Source: CAVSUB01 sp963816725
GTDB taxonomy: Bacteria > Acidobacteriota > Vicinamibacteria > Vicinamibacterales > 2-12-FULL-66-21
DNA: 64,000 nt
Assembly (NCBI GenBank): GCA_963816725.1
Contig: CAWFMC010000018.1
Span: 862,591-926,590 of the forward strand
Direction: 5' to 3'
Made by a program: the position numbers and the translations under genes. The number at the start of each line of letters is the position of its first letter. Within the stretch, counting starts at the first letter, position 1. The notes beneath the pieces were generated by a model that saw nothing but the letters and a program-made list of their open reading frames with translations, had not been told where the DNA came from and made no database searches. Shown here piece by piece: positions 26,678 through 36,156 of the stretch.

Positions 26678-26950
26678 CTACTGTGCCCTTGGAGCGTCCG
26701 GCAGCTGCATGCGGACATGCCCGCTTAATTCGACCTTATTTGTCGCCTTGTCGAGTACCGCCTCGTCGGCGGTCACGACGACATCCGCGACCATGATAGT
26801 GACCATCCGCATATGCAGCTTGTCGCCCTGCTTGTATACGTCGCCACTCGTGATCCTGGTCGTGTTTCGCGACTTGGCGTCTGTCTGGGCGTGCGCAGCG
26901 GCCGCGGCCAGGGAGAGGGCGAGGACCACGGCGGCGGTCATTCTTCGCAT
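26678..26950 (-). CDS. Small periplasmic OstA/LptA-like protein
   Basis: 90 residues with signal peptide (MRRMTAAVVLALSLAAAAAH AQ). The mature part has one beta-jellyroll-like unit: RITSGDVYKQGDKLHMRMV, then VADVVVTADEAVLDKATNKV and ELSGHVRMQLP. The pattern 'T-AD-A-L-D--TN-VELSG-V' is that of the OstA/LptA fold, which carries lipopolysaccharide across the periplasm, but a true LptA is about twice as long. It may be a minimal relative or just a small beta-protein. The start is the ATG at 26950 with AAAGGA upstream. It stands alone next to repeat R1. Confidence 0.6.
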   Translation of the reverse strand: MRRMTAAVVLALSLAAAAAHAQTDAKSRNTTRITSGDVYKQGDKLHMRMVTIMVADVVVTADEAVLDKATNKVELSGHVRMQLPDAPRAQ

Positions 26951-27020
26951 TTGGCGATCCTTTCCAGATGGAAGAGGCATCGGACATCGGCAGTGTAGCC
27001 CGAATGATACCCATCCGGTC

Positions 27021-27452
27021 GATGGCCTACTGGGCTGCCCGTCGCGAAGACAACGCTTCTCCGCCTTCATCGCTGACTTCAGCGAGCGGCGCAACGCCCA
27101 AGTCCGCAGTCAAGTCCACGGCGGGCAGGGGCGCAGCAAGAAGCGTTGACTCCTTGGCACTGGCCGTTATCCGTTGGTTGATGGAGGTCGACAGGTGTAT
27201 AGGGTGTCCTTCACCCAGCAAGACTACGATTTCTGTCAAGGCCCGCTTCGCAGTCCACAGTGGCGCCCGCGGCGGCATCCCCTTGCCGGTCGAAACGGAT
27301 CTCGACAGGCACCGATACGCACCGCTGGCACCCTCCCCTATGCGCGCGCCGTCCGCAGGCTCCCGCGCTGTCACACCCCGCGGCTGGGCATCGTGCGCTG
27401 CGATAGCCGTCGACGGCTATCGACCTTACGCGGTCGGGCGGTCAGGCCGAAG
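27021..27452 (+). repeat. Dispersed ~435-bp repeat R, copy 1
   Basis: Matches 50623-51058 over its whole length in the same orientation with about 5% differences. It begins inside a coding stretch (TACTGGGCTGCCCGTCGCGA, encoding YWAARRE) that is the 3' end of the small basic protein gene at 50402; only the tail of that gene is here, so this copy is the derived one. It ends with a hairpin: 27401-27422 is a perfect 22-base palindrome centred on GTCGAC. Confidence 0.85.
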
Positions 27453-27605
27453 ACTTGGCGACAAGGCAGGAGGAATCCCTCGAACCGGCTACTCTGATTC
27501 GTTGGGGCCACCGGTGTGCGCTTGAGACTGGTGCACGATTTTCTTGGCTGGGTGTGAGGTGTTCTTCCAGGAATCCCAGCGGCTCATGCGCTATAACGGT
27601 CCCTG

Positions 27606-28358
27606 ATGTCGAGTTCCGTTCAGCACACACTCGGTGACGCAGACTTCGACGAGGACTACTATCTGCGCCACGTCGGGCGTCCGTATCGCAAGGACGAGGT
27701 CTGGCTGGGCTTTTTCACTCCCATCGCTAACCACATCGTGTCAGAGATCGGGCCCCGCCGCGTGCTCGATGCCGGCTGTGGACCCGGCCTCCTGGTCGAA
27801 CTGTTGCGCGACCGCGGCATCCAGGCGTTCGGCCTCGACATCTCCTCATACGCCATCGCGCGGGTTCCCGAGCGTGTGCGGCCGTTCTGCTGGCGCGCAT
27901 CGGTCAGCGAGGAGTTGCGCGAGGATTATGACTTGATCATCTGCCAGGAGGTCTTCCCGCACGTCGAGCCGGCGGATGCGGACGCCGCGATCGCCAACTT
28001 TTCCAGGCACACCGGCGATGTCCTGTTCTCGAGTCCGCTCTCGCTCGATCGATCCGTCCGGCGGCACGTGAACTTCAGCACTCCTGGCCATTTCGCCGAC
28101 GTCTTCGCCCAGCATGGCCTGTTCCGCGACTTCGCGTTCGACGCCTCCGTCATCACGCCGTGGGCGGTGCGGTTTCGACACACCCCGGGAGGGGCGCCGG
28201 CAGCGATCGCGATGTACGAGGATCGTTTCTGGGATGCTTGTCTACAACGCGACCAGACGGCGCAGAGTCTGACCGACGCGGAACAGCGTGTGAGGAACAT
28301 GGAGAAGAGCTGGTTCTGGCGGATACGACGCCCCTGGTCACTGATCACCGGTCGCTGA
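27606..28358 (+). CDS. Class I SAM-dependent methyltransferase
   Basis: 250 residues. After an N-terminal FDEDYYLRHVGRPYRKDEVW and LGFFTPIANHIVSEIG, motif I is RRVLDAGCGPGLLVELLRD (52-70), motif II region AFGLDISSYAIARVPERV with the acidic ribose ligand Asp, and motif IV-like YDLIICQEVFPHVEP. The C-terminal part (HVNFSTPGHFADVFAQHGLF) fits methyltransferases that act in cell-surface glycan or natural-product gene sets. It is divergent from the aminotransferase/radical SAM operon that ends 70 bases on, so a shared pathway is plausible. Substrate unknown. Start ATG at 27606. Confidence 0.88.
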   Translation: MSSSVQHTLGDADFDEDYYLRHVGRPYRKDEVWLGFFTPIANHIVSEIGPRRVLDAGCGPGLLVELLRDRGIQAFGLDISSYAIARVPERVRPFCWRASVSEELREDYDLIICQEVFPHVEPADADAAIANFSRHTGDVLFSSPLSLDRSVRRHVNFSTPGHFADVFAQHGLFRDFAFDASVITPWAVRFRHTPGGAPAAIAMYEDRFWDACLQRDQTAQSLTDAEQRVRNMEKSWFWRIRRPWSLITGR

Positions 28359-28427
28359 GCTCGACCGACAGCGACCGGTGACAGCCGAAACGATGCGCAG
28401 GTGACTGCGGGGCATCAAGGGTCAGCG

Positions 28428-29822
28428 CTACAACAACGGAATCTCGACCAGCCGATCATAGTCGCCTGTGCGCGACGCCCACGCCACCTTGTCCAGCGCC
28501 GCGCCGACCGCCTCGAGCGTGCGCGCGAGAATCGCCGAGTCGTGCGCATAGCTCGGAAGCATCACACCGGTCACCGTGATCACGCCCTCTTTCAGCAGTT
28601 CCTGCATGAAGATGGTCCGTTTGAACCGCCGCGTCACCGGATCGCCAGGGAAATGCACGCCCATCCGGAACGGAGGCCCCTTGCACTCAGCTGCAATGCC
28701 CACGTCCTGGCTGATGCGAAGAATGCCCGCGCGCAGTTCCTCACCGTGCCGCCAGATGTGCTCGATGACCGGCTCGGAGCGGTAGATCCCGATGGCCGCT
28801 TTGGCCGCGGCGAACGAATACACCTCGCCTTTGAAGGTTGGGCAATAGTGGGTTCTGGCGAAGGCGATATGGAAGATGCGCGAGGCGCCGACGAGCGCAG
28901 ACAGCGGCATCCCGGAGGCGAGCGCCTTTCCCAAACACGTTAGGTCCGGGACGACCCCCCTCGCCTTCTGCACACTTCCGGTAGGGTACCGATACCCAGT
29001 AATGATCTCGTCAAAAATGAGCAGCGCCTTCGCCCGATGCGCCGCGTCGGCGATCTCCCCGAGAAACTCCGGATCCGCATCGCCACCCATCCCCGTCTCC
29101 ACACCGGTGAACGGGCCGGCGGGCTCGATCATGACGGCGGCCAGGTCCCCCCGATACGTGTTGAAGAGCCGAAAGAAGTCGTCGCGATCGTTGAAGCGAA
29201 ACTTGTGCAGTACGGCCTCAGGCCTCTCCGGGATACCGCTGTTGGTGAACGAGAAGTAATCGAGGGAGAAATCCTGCCAGCCGTGGAAGCCACACGACAG
29301 GATGACCCGCTTGCCGGTGACGAGCCGGGCCATCCGCGCCGCCACGGTGCACGCATCCGATCCGTTCTTGCCGAAGACGACCATTTCGGCACTGGGAAAG
29401 TCTTCGACGAGCAGGCGCGAGACCTCCATCTCTAGCGGATCGGGAAACGGTGGCAGGGCGCCCGTGTCGAGCTTGTCGCGGATGGCCGTTTGAATCCGCC
29501 CATCGGCATGCCCGAGGATCGTGGCTCCCCAACTCATCGAGTAGTCGATGTACTCCCGGCCCTCGGCATCCCAGACGTGGCATCCCTTGGCTTTCGAGAT
29601 GAACAAGGGAAAGGTCCGGCCGTCCCTGGCCTCTTGGATGCCCACCGTGGGCTGGTAGTACCAGAGATTGTGCGCAAGCGCGGCCTGCGCCGGCCGTGCG
29701 CTCTCCGTCTGCTGCGCACACTCGACCTCGACGTCGATGGTCAGCGGCTCGACCCCTTTGAGCGAGAAGCGTATGCCTGGCCGCCGCACGAGATCGATTC
29801 TGAATGCGATGGCGGCCTTCAT
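28428..29822 (-). CDS. Class III PLP aminotransferase module (C-terminal half of a frameshifted fusion)
   Basis: About 464 residues. The first ~30 (RIDLVRRPGIRFSLKGVEPL) are not aminotransferase: they complete the Ig-like domain that ends the upstream reading frame, so this is the distal part of one long protein broken by a frameshift near 29800. From ~50 on it is a glutamate-1-semialdehyde-mutase-like class III aminotransferase: AEGREYIDYSMSWGATILGH, MVVFGKNGSDACTVAARMAR, VILSCGFHGWQDFSLDYFS, AKALLIFDEIITGYRYPTGS (Asp binding the PLP ring) and DLTCLGKALASGMPLSALVG with the Schiff-base Lys. It would aminate a sugar or keto substrate. The ATG at 29822 is the first Met of this frame and probably not a natural start. 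Confidence 0.85.
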   Translation of the reverse strand: MKAAIAFRIDLVRRPGIRFSLKGVEPLTIDVEVECAQQTESARPAQAALAHNLWYYQPTVGIQEARDGRTFPLFISKAKGCHVWDAEGREYIDYSMSWGATILGHADGRIQTAIRDKLDTGALPPFPDPLEMEVSRLLVEDFPSAEMVVFGKNGSDACTVAARMARLVTGKRVILSCGFHGWQDFSLDYFSFTNSGIPERPEAVLHKFRFNDRDDFFRLFNTYRGDLAAVMIEPAGPFTGVETGMGGDADPEFLGEIADAAHRAKALLIFDEIITGYRYPTGSVQKARGVVPDLTCLGKALASGMPLSALVGASRIFHIAFARTHYCPTFKGEVYSFAAAKAAIGIYRSEPVIEHIWRHGEELRAGILRISQDVGIAAECKGPPFRMGVHFPGDPVTRRFKRTIFMQELLKEGVITVTGVMLPSYAHDSAILARTLEAVGAALDKVAWASRTGDYDRLVEIPLL

Positions 29823-31743
29823 GATGGGGGGCCTGAAGCGCGAAATGGATGGTGACACGCTCTCCGGCGGCGACCTCCGCGCCTGGCAGCGCCAACACGG
29901 CATACGTCATGTCGTCGATGCTGACGACCACGTCGACTGACCGCCCGTTGGGCGAATGGGCGTGCCAGCTTTGCACGCCCGTGTTCTCGATGGTGAGACG
30001 GTAGCCGCCCGTTGCGCCCGCGCGGAGCCTCGTAGGGACCGTGTGTTCAACGTAGCGAACCCCGTGGGCGCGTTGTCCCCGTCGGTGTGGACCCTGTGTT
30101 CGGGCTGATCGGAGCTCTCCCACCACGTGCCGCGCGACACGTGCGCCCTTGCGGGCGAGCCGTCGCGCCGCCGTACCGTCGGCGCGGAGTTCCACCGTCA
30201 GCGTACCGCGGTGGAAGACCGTCGCCTGTCTGCCATCGTTCGGTCCGCCGGTCTGGGTGAGCGAGACCTCGACGTCGTAGGTGCCAGCCCGGCGAGGTGC
30301 CTGAAACTCCACCACCAGTGCCGAACGCTCTCCGGCCGACACGTTGGTTCGAAGCGGCGCCCAGCCCGCCTGACGTCCGGCGACACGGACGCTGATTGTG
30401 ACCGCGTCTCCTTTCCTTCTGCTGTATTGGGGCGCGAGCCAGATGGTGTCGCCGCTGTTCTCGACGATGAAGCGCGCGACGCCGCGTCCGGCGACCGCCA
30501 TGCGCGTCGGCGTGTCATGCGAGAGCACGCTGACACGATGCGACGTGGGTGCTGGTTCTACCTGAGCGGCGGTCGGTTGGCCCGGGTGGTGACCGTCGGC
30601 GACGAGCTGGAGGACGCGCGCGTGGACGCGCGCCAACGCTTTCGGCACCTCCAGCCCCTGCGGGCACAGGCAGGTTTGATCGACACAGGTCGCGCAGGCC
30701 AGGGACGTGTCCGGATGCAGACGGAAGTAGCTGTAGCGCCTGTCGGCCATGAACGCTTCCGTCCGGTAGGTCCAGATGTAGGCGTCGCGGAACATGAACG
30801 AGATCGGTAACGACTTGCTGCATGTCGTCTCGCAGGCGCCGCATCGGCTGCAGAGTGTCACCCGCATGCGTTCGACGGTCCGCTCTATGAGCAGCCGGCG
30901 CTCGTCTGACAGCGCCAGCGGCGCGTGACCCGCCCTCGCGTTCTCTTCTGCCTCCTCCACTGAGGCGAACCCCGCGACGGCCGCACAGACGCCCGGCTCG
31001 GCGAGCGCGTACTTCAACAGGTCGCCGGCCGCCAACGGGGGCGCCGGCGAGGCGAGCCACTCGTGCGGTGGAAAAGCGCGGCCACGGGCGAGCAGCCCGC
31101 CGCCGAGCGCCTTCATCACAAGAATGCTGACCCCGTGCTCGACGGCCAGCGGAAAAATCTGACGACGCACGTCGGGAATGTGCTCGAATTGACGACGCTC
31201 CTCGGCCGGCGGATTGTAAGTGAGCAGGTGGAAGCCGATCGGATTGAACGCCACCATGATTGCGTCGAACACGCCCGAGCGAACCAGCCGTTCCACGTAC
31301 TCGGAGGTCCCATGCGTGGTGCAGAAGATGGCGCCGAGGCGGCCCTCCTGCTTCTTCGCCAGGAGGAACTCGATCATCCCGCCGGCGCCCCAGACGTTTT
31401 CGCCGGTGCGCTCGAGATCGTCGATGCAACCGAGGCCGTACATCGCCAGACGGTCGCGGCGAAACAGCGTCCGTGTATGTTCGAAGTAGGGCTCGAGGAG
31501 CGAGAGCGGCCCGGGTCCCTGCGCGAGCACGTGCACGTCCCGGCGTGATGTGGCGATGGCGTCGGCGATCCACGGCTCGACTTCGCCGTAGTCCGGTGCG
31601 CTGTGCACCCAGTTCACGCCCAACGCGAAACCGCGCTGGAGCGCGGCCACGGCATCGCGGCGCGGCAGCATTTGGAGCTGCGCCGTCCCCAGACCGACGA
31701 CGCTGAGCTCGAGATTCGTGCGGCCGACGCGGCGGTGCTCCAT
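29796..31743 (-). CDS. Aldo/keto reductase with [4Fe-4S] region and two Ig-like domains (N-terminal part of fusion)
   Basis: About 650 residues before the frameshift. Residues ~1-270 form an aldo/keto reductase barrel (HRRVGRTNLELSVVGLGTAQ, ALGVNWVHSAPDYGEVEPWI, ALAEPGVCAAVAGFASVEEA). Next comes a ferredoxin-like cysteine region: CSRCGACETTCSKSLP and LACATCVDQTCLCPQG, as in Fe-S-containing AKRs. Two CARDB/Ig-like modules follow (VARFIVENSGDTIWLAPQYS ... and YRLTIENTGVQSWHAHSPNG ...). The frame then runs out at GRHRIQ, where the other frame takes over with IDLVRRPGIRF. The ATG at 31743 lies 7 bases after the radical SAM stop: a clear operon. A seemingly intact frame to 29218 is the out-of-frame run-on. 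Confidence 0.82.
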
Positions 31744-31750
31744 GAGGCGT

Positions 31751-33571
31751 TCAGTTTCGACGCGCGCCGAACAGATCGGACCGATCCGGGTGGCTGCTTG
31801 CGAGGAAGGAGCAGCGCCGGCACATGTCCGGGGGATCGTTCGTCAGGATCCGGTGCCTCAGCTCGGTGAAGGCCGGCCCCAGCCAGATCCGCTCGAACGG
31901 CATCTCCGAGCTCACCACTCCGAACGCCGCTTCACCGTGAGCGAACGGGCAGGGCAGCACGCGTCCGCCGGAATCGATCGAGACGTGAAAGAACGGAAAC
32001 CGGCAGTACGGGCCCGTGCTTCGCGCAGATCGTGGCAGCGGCGAGATCGTTGTGGCGGACGTGTCCAGCCTGAATGGGCTCGGATTGTGGACGATCGTGA
32101 GCCCGAGCTCGTGAGCCCGGGCTCGAGCCTCGGCCAGGTAGGCGTTCGACAGCGCTTTGTGGTGCACCAGTGACTCCGACTCCATGTCCAGGCCGTCGTA
32201 GACAGCTGCATGAAAAAAGTTGAGCTCCTCGACGCCGAGCCGCCACGCGAGCGTGACGACGTCCGGCAGCTCCTTGATGTTCTGACGCATCATGACCACC
32301 CCAAAACGTACCCTCGGTAGCGAGCCTCCCCCTTCGGCCCGGCGCCGGACGAGCGCGCGAACGTTCCGCAACAGCAGCTCGAAGCTGGCGCCTCGGCGGA
32401 TCGACTCAAACGTGGTTTTAGTCGCGCCGTCGACCGAGATCGCCACCAGGGTGACGCCGTTCTGCAGAATGGCGTCGATGACGCGATCATTCATGAGGAG
32501 CGCGTTGGTGTAGAAGCCGAGCTCGGGGACGCGATACAGCGCCGCGAGCTCCAGGACACGCACGAAGTCCGGCGACATCAGCGGCTCGCTGCCGAGCGAC
32601 AGCATCACCGCCTTGGCATGAGGCAGAACGCTATCGGCGATTGACGCGAACGTGCCCGGCTTCATGTACACGGCCTTGGCGTGGAAGGTCCGGTCGAAGC
32701 TGAAGTAACACATCCGACAGCGGATGTTGCACCGGTTCGACACGTCGATTTCGAGCTCCATGAAGCGGGGCGATGGCCCCATCAGCTGACGCTCGGACAG
32801 GAGCCGATGGAAATCACCGAGGCTCGCGGCCGACGCCAGGCGAGCCGACCCGTCCGGTCCGTTGCCGCGGCGCGGCGAACCGGAGAGGATCGCCGGTGAT
32901 GCCGGAGCAGGTGCGTGGCCCCGGATGCGGCCGATCACTCGGGCTGCGAGCGCCTGCGGACCCTGCTCACGCAGAATACGGCGCGCGCGCGCCACGATTG
33001 TGGGTGGTGCCCACGCCCATCCGCGCGGCTGCCGTGCGCTGCTTGTGCAATACAGGCGAAGGGGGTCGACAGCACGTTCATCATCGGCGGATTCTGTCAG
33101 CTGTTCGAATGCACCTGGCTCCAGGACGTCCACCAGGCGACGAAGATCGCCGCGCGATCGCGCGCGCCGGCTGACGCGCCCGCGCCCGATCAGCATGCTG
33201 AGGCAGCGCTCACGGTCGGCCTCGCTGTCGCACACGAAAAACTCGCCCGCCCGCAGCGCCTCCCGCGAGATGTGCTGGCAGTGCCATGCGTCCACAACCA
33301 GTCGCGCCGGCGTCCGTGCGAGTGACGGATACATGTCGAACAGCGCGCTAGGCACGAGGGCGATTGCCGCCTCGTCGACAATGGCGCGCAGGTCAGTCTC
33401 CGACAAGTATGACCGGACGCCGATTCCAGGCGGTGAAAGTGAAGTGTCCTCAGGAACGGCCAACGTCACCCTGACGGACGACATGAGCGCGCGAGCGATG
33501 CGCACGTATCTAGCCGCAGAGCCGGTGCGCCAGTCGTGGGTCGTGTCTGGCCTGAAGACCAAGAGTATCAA
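31751..33571 (-). CDS. Radical SAM/SPASM protein with N-terminal glycosyltransferase-like region
   Basis: 606 residues. The C-terminal ~340 are a radical SAM enzyme: MELEIDVSNRCNIRCRMCYF has the CxxxCxxC cluster ligands C281, C285, C288, followed by VMLSLGSEPLMSPDFV and LVAISVDGATKTTFESIRRG. A SPASM-like tail has RFPFFHVSIDSGGRVLPCPF and DMCRRCSFLASS. Residues ~1-210 instead resemble the first half of a GT4-type glycosyltransferase (GSAARYVRIARALMSSVRVT, LVVDAWHCQHISREALRAGE, FFVCDSEADRERCLSMLIG). Such pairs occur in sugar or peptide modification clusters. With the AKR/aminotransferase fusion just downstream it could drive radical dehydration and amination of a sugar or polyol. Function beyond radical chemistry is inference. 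Confidence 0.88.
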   Translation of the reverse strand: MILLVFRPDTTHDWRTGSAARYVRIARALMSSVRVTLAVPEDTSLSPPGIGVRSYLSETDLRAIVDEAAIALVPSALFDMYPSLARTPARLVVDAWHCQHISREALRAGEFFVCDSEADRERCLSMLIGRGRVSRRARSRGDLRRLVDVLEPGAFEQLTESADDERAVDPLRLYCTSSARQPRGWAWAPPTIVARARRILREQGPQALAARVIGRIRGHAPAPASPAILSGSPRRGNGPDGSARLASAASLGDFHRLLSERQLMGPSPRFMELEIDVSNRCNIRCRMCYFSFDRTFHAKAVYMKPGTFASIADSVLPHAKAVMLSLGSEPLMSPDFVRVLELAALYRVPELGFYTNALLMNDRVIDAILQNGVTLVAISVDGATKTTFESIRRGASFELLLRNVRALVRRRAEGGGSLPRVRFGVVMMRQNIKELPDVVTLAWRLGVEELNFFHAAVYDGLDMESESLVHHKALSNAYLAEARARAHELGLTIVHNPSPFRLDTSATTISPLPRSARSTGPYCRFPFFHVSIDSGGRVLPCPFAHGEAAFGVVSSEMPFERIWLGPAFTELRHRILTNDPPDMCRRCSFLASSHPDRSDLFGARRN

Positions 33572-34049
33572 GTCGCCTCAGGAGGGAGAGTAGCCCAAAT
33601 CACACCGGGTTCAATCCGCGTTGAAAGCCTGCAGACTCGCCGAAGCCTCCGCGTTCGCCGCGTTGAGGACAGATAACCAGTAACGCCGATCTAGAACGAC
33701 GCGACCGACCGGAATACGGTCACAAGTTCGCACCTTTGGATAGCGAGTCATCGGTCCGTGACCTGACGCGCGTCTATGGCTCTGTGTCGGACCGCGGCGT
33801 TGTGTGTCCGCCGCACGGTGCTGAGATGTCGACGCGCGTGTGGTCGCGTGCGGCGTCGGCGGCAGTTCCCTCGCGTGCAGTGGCGGGATGCCTTGTGTGC
33901 GCACCGGCTCGGACGGGCCAGCGGCCGCCTGTGTTCGACGGAACGCCTCTACTGATGCCTTCGTCGAACGATCGCTGCCTGTGGGTCGAGCCTGTGGCCA
34001 GTCGGCCGCACCTGGTGCGCACTGGATTTCGAGACGTGACGACTCAGCG
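33572..34049. other. Gene-poor region upstream of the radical SAM operon
   Basis: No supported gene. It should hold the promoter of the leftward radical SAM operon. The right end merges into the relaxase fragment. Confidence 0.35.
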
Positions 34050-34330
34050 GTGCCGGCGGACGCTCGCGGTCGTCGGTGTAGATCCGGGCGTCGCGCCGAC
34101 CACGCGAGAGCGCCACGTATGCCAGGCGCTGACTCACCAGACGCTACCGGCTCGCTCGCGGTCGATGTAGAGCAGGACACGATCGGCGGTGAGGCGCCGG
34201 CCGCTGTGGCTCATCACGGTGTAGCCAAGATCGAAATGGCGATGGGCGCCGCGCGCCTGATCCACGGTAAGCGTGACCGTCTTTCCTGCATCGGTGCGCA
34301 CACGCACCCATCCTGGCAGGAGAGGCGGTG
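34050..34330 (-). pseudogene. Conjugative relaxase (TrwC/TraA-type) helicase-domain fragment
   Basis: Minus-strand reading LPGWVRVRTDAGKTVTLTVD then HRHFDLGYTVMSHSGRRLTA and DRVLLYID. After a frameshift near 34136 it continues as QRLAYVALSRGRRDARIYTD and DRE. These are the last two helicase motifs of TrwC/MobF relaxases (..FDHGYA-TSHSSQGLTADRV.. and ..AYVA-SRAR-D-.IYT-D). The relaxase nuclease half and most of the helicase are gone. This is direct evidence that segment 2 once included conjugation genes. Confidence 0.75.
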
Positions 34331-34424
34331 ATGGTTCCGAGCTCCCGTTCGGCAGTGGCTTCGACGCCGTCCTGATACATCCCTCGCCGTCTGTCACCTC
34401 GGTCATGGTTGAATATCGGGCATC

Positions 34425-34961
34425 ATGGACATGCTGCTTGCGGCGAGCCGCGCGTGGCCATGGCTGCTGTTTATCGGTTGGTCGGCGTTGCAGATCGTGA
34501 TCGCGGCAGAGCTCGACCGCCAGCAGCGCGGACCGATCGATTTTGTGACGTACCAAATCGCTGCTCGACGCGTCATCGCAGGAGCGAGCCCGTACCGAAG
34601 CGAGGCGAACGATCTGGCGACCTGGCGCGCCTACCATCAGCTGGAACAGCAGCTGCGAGATGTCGACGCGCCGAAGCCCGACGTGCGTCCGGGACCGTAC
34701 CTGAATCCGCCGACTTTGGCGCTTGTCCTTGCATACACCGGAATCGGCGCGACCGGTTTTGCCGCCGTCGTCGTGGCATCCGTAGGTATGTTTTCGCGCA
34801 TAGGGCTCAGGGCCACAGGGCTGCGCAGCGGATGTCGACCGAGGGCAGGGTCCATACGTCGCTCGTCGAGTCAGACGGCAGAACGATACCTGGGCTGCAA
34901 GCAGAAGCTCCGGTGCGCGGTCAACGACACCATGGGGCTTGAGCTCGAAGCGTCAGCGTGA
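34425..34961 (+). pseudogene. GT87/DUF2029-like membrane glycosyltransferase, truncated
   Basis: The first ~125 residues look genuine. A membrane segment WPWLLFIGWSALQIVIAAEL is followed by the GT87 early motif DFVTYQIAARRVIAGASPYR, then PYLNPPTLALVLAYTGIGAT and a second membrane start. Intact members have 350-450 residues and 8-10 spans. From ~residue 128 the reading becomes basic and non-membrane (RATGLRSGCRPRAGSIRRSS), so the gene was cut and the frame only happens to stay open to 34961. GT87 enzymes add mannose or arabinose from polyprenyl-phosphate donors to surface glycans. Confidence 0.6.
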
Positions 34962-35202
34962 GCAAGGCCATCCAAGGGGCGGACGGCCACGGATCGTCGC
35001 ACACGCCCGGCACGTTTATGCACGTTCCTCGATCACGTTTCGATTGAGCGGTTCAAGCGAGCCCAACGATGCGCCTCGAGGAAACTGTGTCAGACCACTC
35101 GATCTCTCGCCATCGGTTACGGGTCGAGCCTCGCAAATCCGGGAGCGTCTTGGCTAGAGCCGTACGAGATCATCGAGCTCGCGCAGAGTGCGCACCTGCA
35201 GA
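34962..35202. other. Short spacer, no gene
   Basis: Nothing supported; probable junction between the truncated GT87 gene and the permease gene, which converge here. Confidence 0.35.
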
Positions 35203-36156
35203 TCAGGCGCCCATGGGGGCAGCCGCACGCGCGGCGGCGAGTGTGCGCCGTTCGTCGACCGCCGAACGTATCAGCGTCACGGCCGTGTAGAGCACCACGA
35301 CGATCACGCCCCAGCGGACGATGTCGAGAGGCAACGACCGCACCAGCCAGACGGCAATCAACACGCCTGGGATGCCGCCGAGCGTGAGCCCCAGCGCCGC
35401 CCGGGCGGAGTAGCGTCCGCTGCTCACGAAGCGCATCGCCGCGACGAGGCCCATGAACGCTCCTGAACCCATCATGATCGGAAACGCCGCGCGGGGCTCC
35501 ATGCCGAGGAGACTGAAGAGGACGAGGCTCGGTCCATAGCTCCCTATCCCGAGCGTCACGAGCGCGCCTAAGACGAAGTTGGCCACCAGCGCCACGATCA
35601 GACGCGGAGGCGTCAGGCTTAGCGCGTCGCCACCGGTGGGATAGAGCCGCAGCAGCCCCATCGTCATGAACAGCCCCGCGAGCAACAGCGCGGCGGCCAT
35701 TCCGACCTGAATCACCCGCCGTGGGAGACAGGAGACCGTGCCGGCGCCGAGCCAGCCGCCGGCCATCATCGCGATGATGAAAACGACGAGCTGCCGGGGA
35801 TCGACCGACACGACGCTGATGAATGCGAACGCCTGCGCCGCGACCGGCAGCGTGTGGCCAACCAACATCGTGCCGGGGATCCGTTCATCAGGCACGAGTT
35901 GCCGGAGCTTGTAAATCGTGGTCGTCGTGGCGAACGAGCCAATGCCAAGCGTGTCGAAGAAGTTCGTGATGAGTCCAATGGCGCCGTGAGTCAGTCCCGG
36001 TGTAGCGGCACGCTCCAATGCGCCAGGCGGCAGTGAGCGTGATCGAGAGAGCGCCATCCACCAGCGCGCGACGTAGATGGTGACGAGCGCGGCCAGTGTG
36101 ACGAACAGCGCACGGACAACGTCCACCAAGCCTCCTTCGAGGGCTGCCGACGTCAT
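35203..36156 (-). CDS. TauE/SafE family membrane permease
   Basis: 317 residues with about eight membrane spans arranged as two repeated halves. Each half starts with the TauE/SafE-like turn: GAIGLITNFFDTLGIGSFAT in the first and FVLGALVTLGIGSYGPSLVL in the second. Other spans include VVFIIAMMAGGWLGAGTVSC, RAALGLTLGGIPGVLIAVWL and WGVIVVVLYTAVTLI. The family exports sulfite or organosulfonates or takes up small anions; the ligand here is unknown. The frame begins with ATG at 36156 with GGAGGCTTGGTGG-type sequence around it. No neighbouring sulfur-metabolism gene is present. Confidence 0.85.
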   Translation of the reverse strand: MTSAALEGGLVDVVRALFVTLAALVTIYVARWWMALSRSRSLPPGALERAATPGLTHGAIGLITNFFDTLGIGSFATTTTIYKLRQLVPDERIPGTMLVGHTLPVAAQAFAFISVVSVDPRQLVVFIIAMMAGGWLGAGTVSCLPRRVIQVGMAAALLLAGLFMTMGLLRLYPTGGDALSLTPPRLIVALVANFVLGALVTLGIGSYGPSLVLFSLLGMEPRAAFPIMMGSGAFMGLVAAMRFVSSGRYSARAALGLTLGGIPGVLIAVWLVRSLPLDIVRWGVIVVVLYTAVTLIRSAVDERRTLAAARAAAPMGA

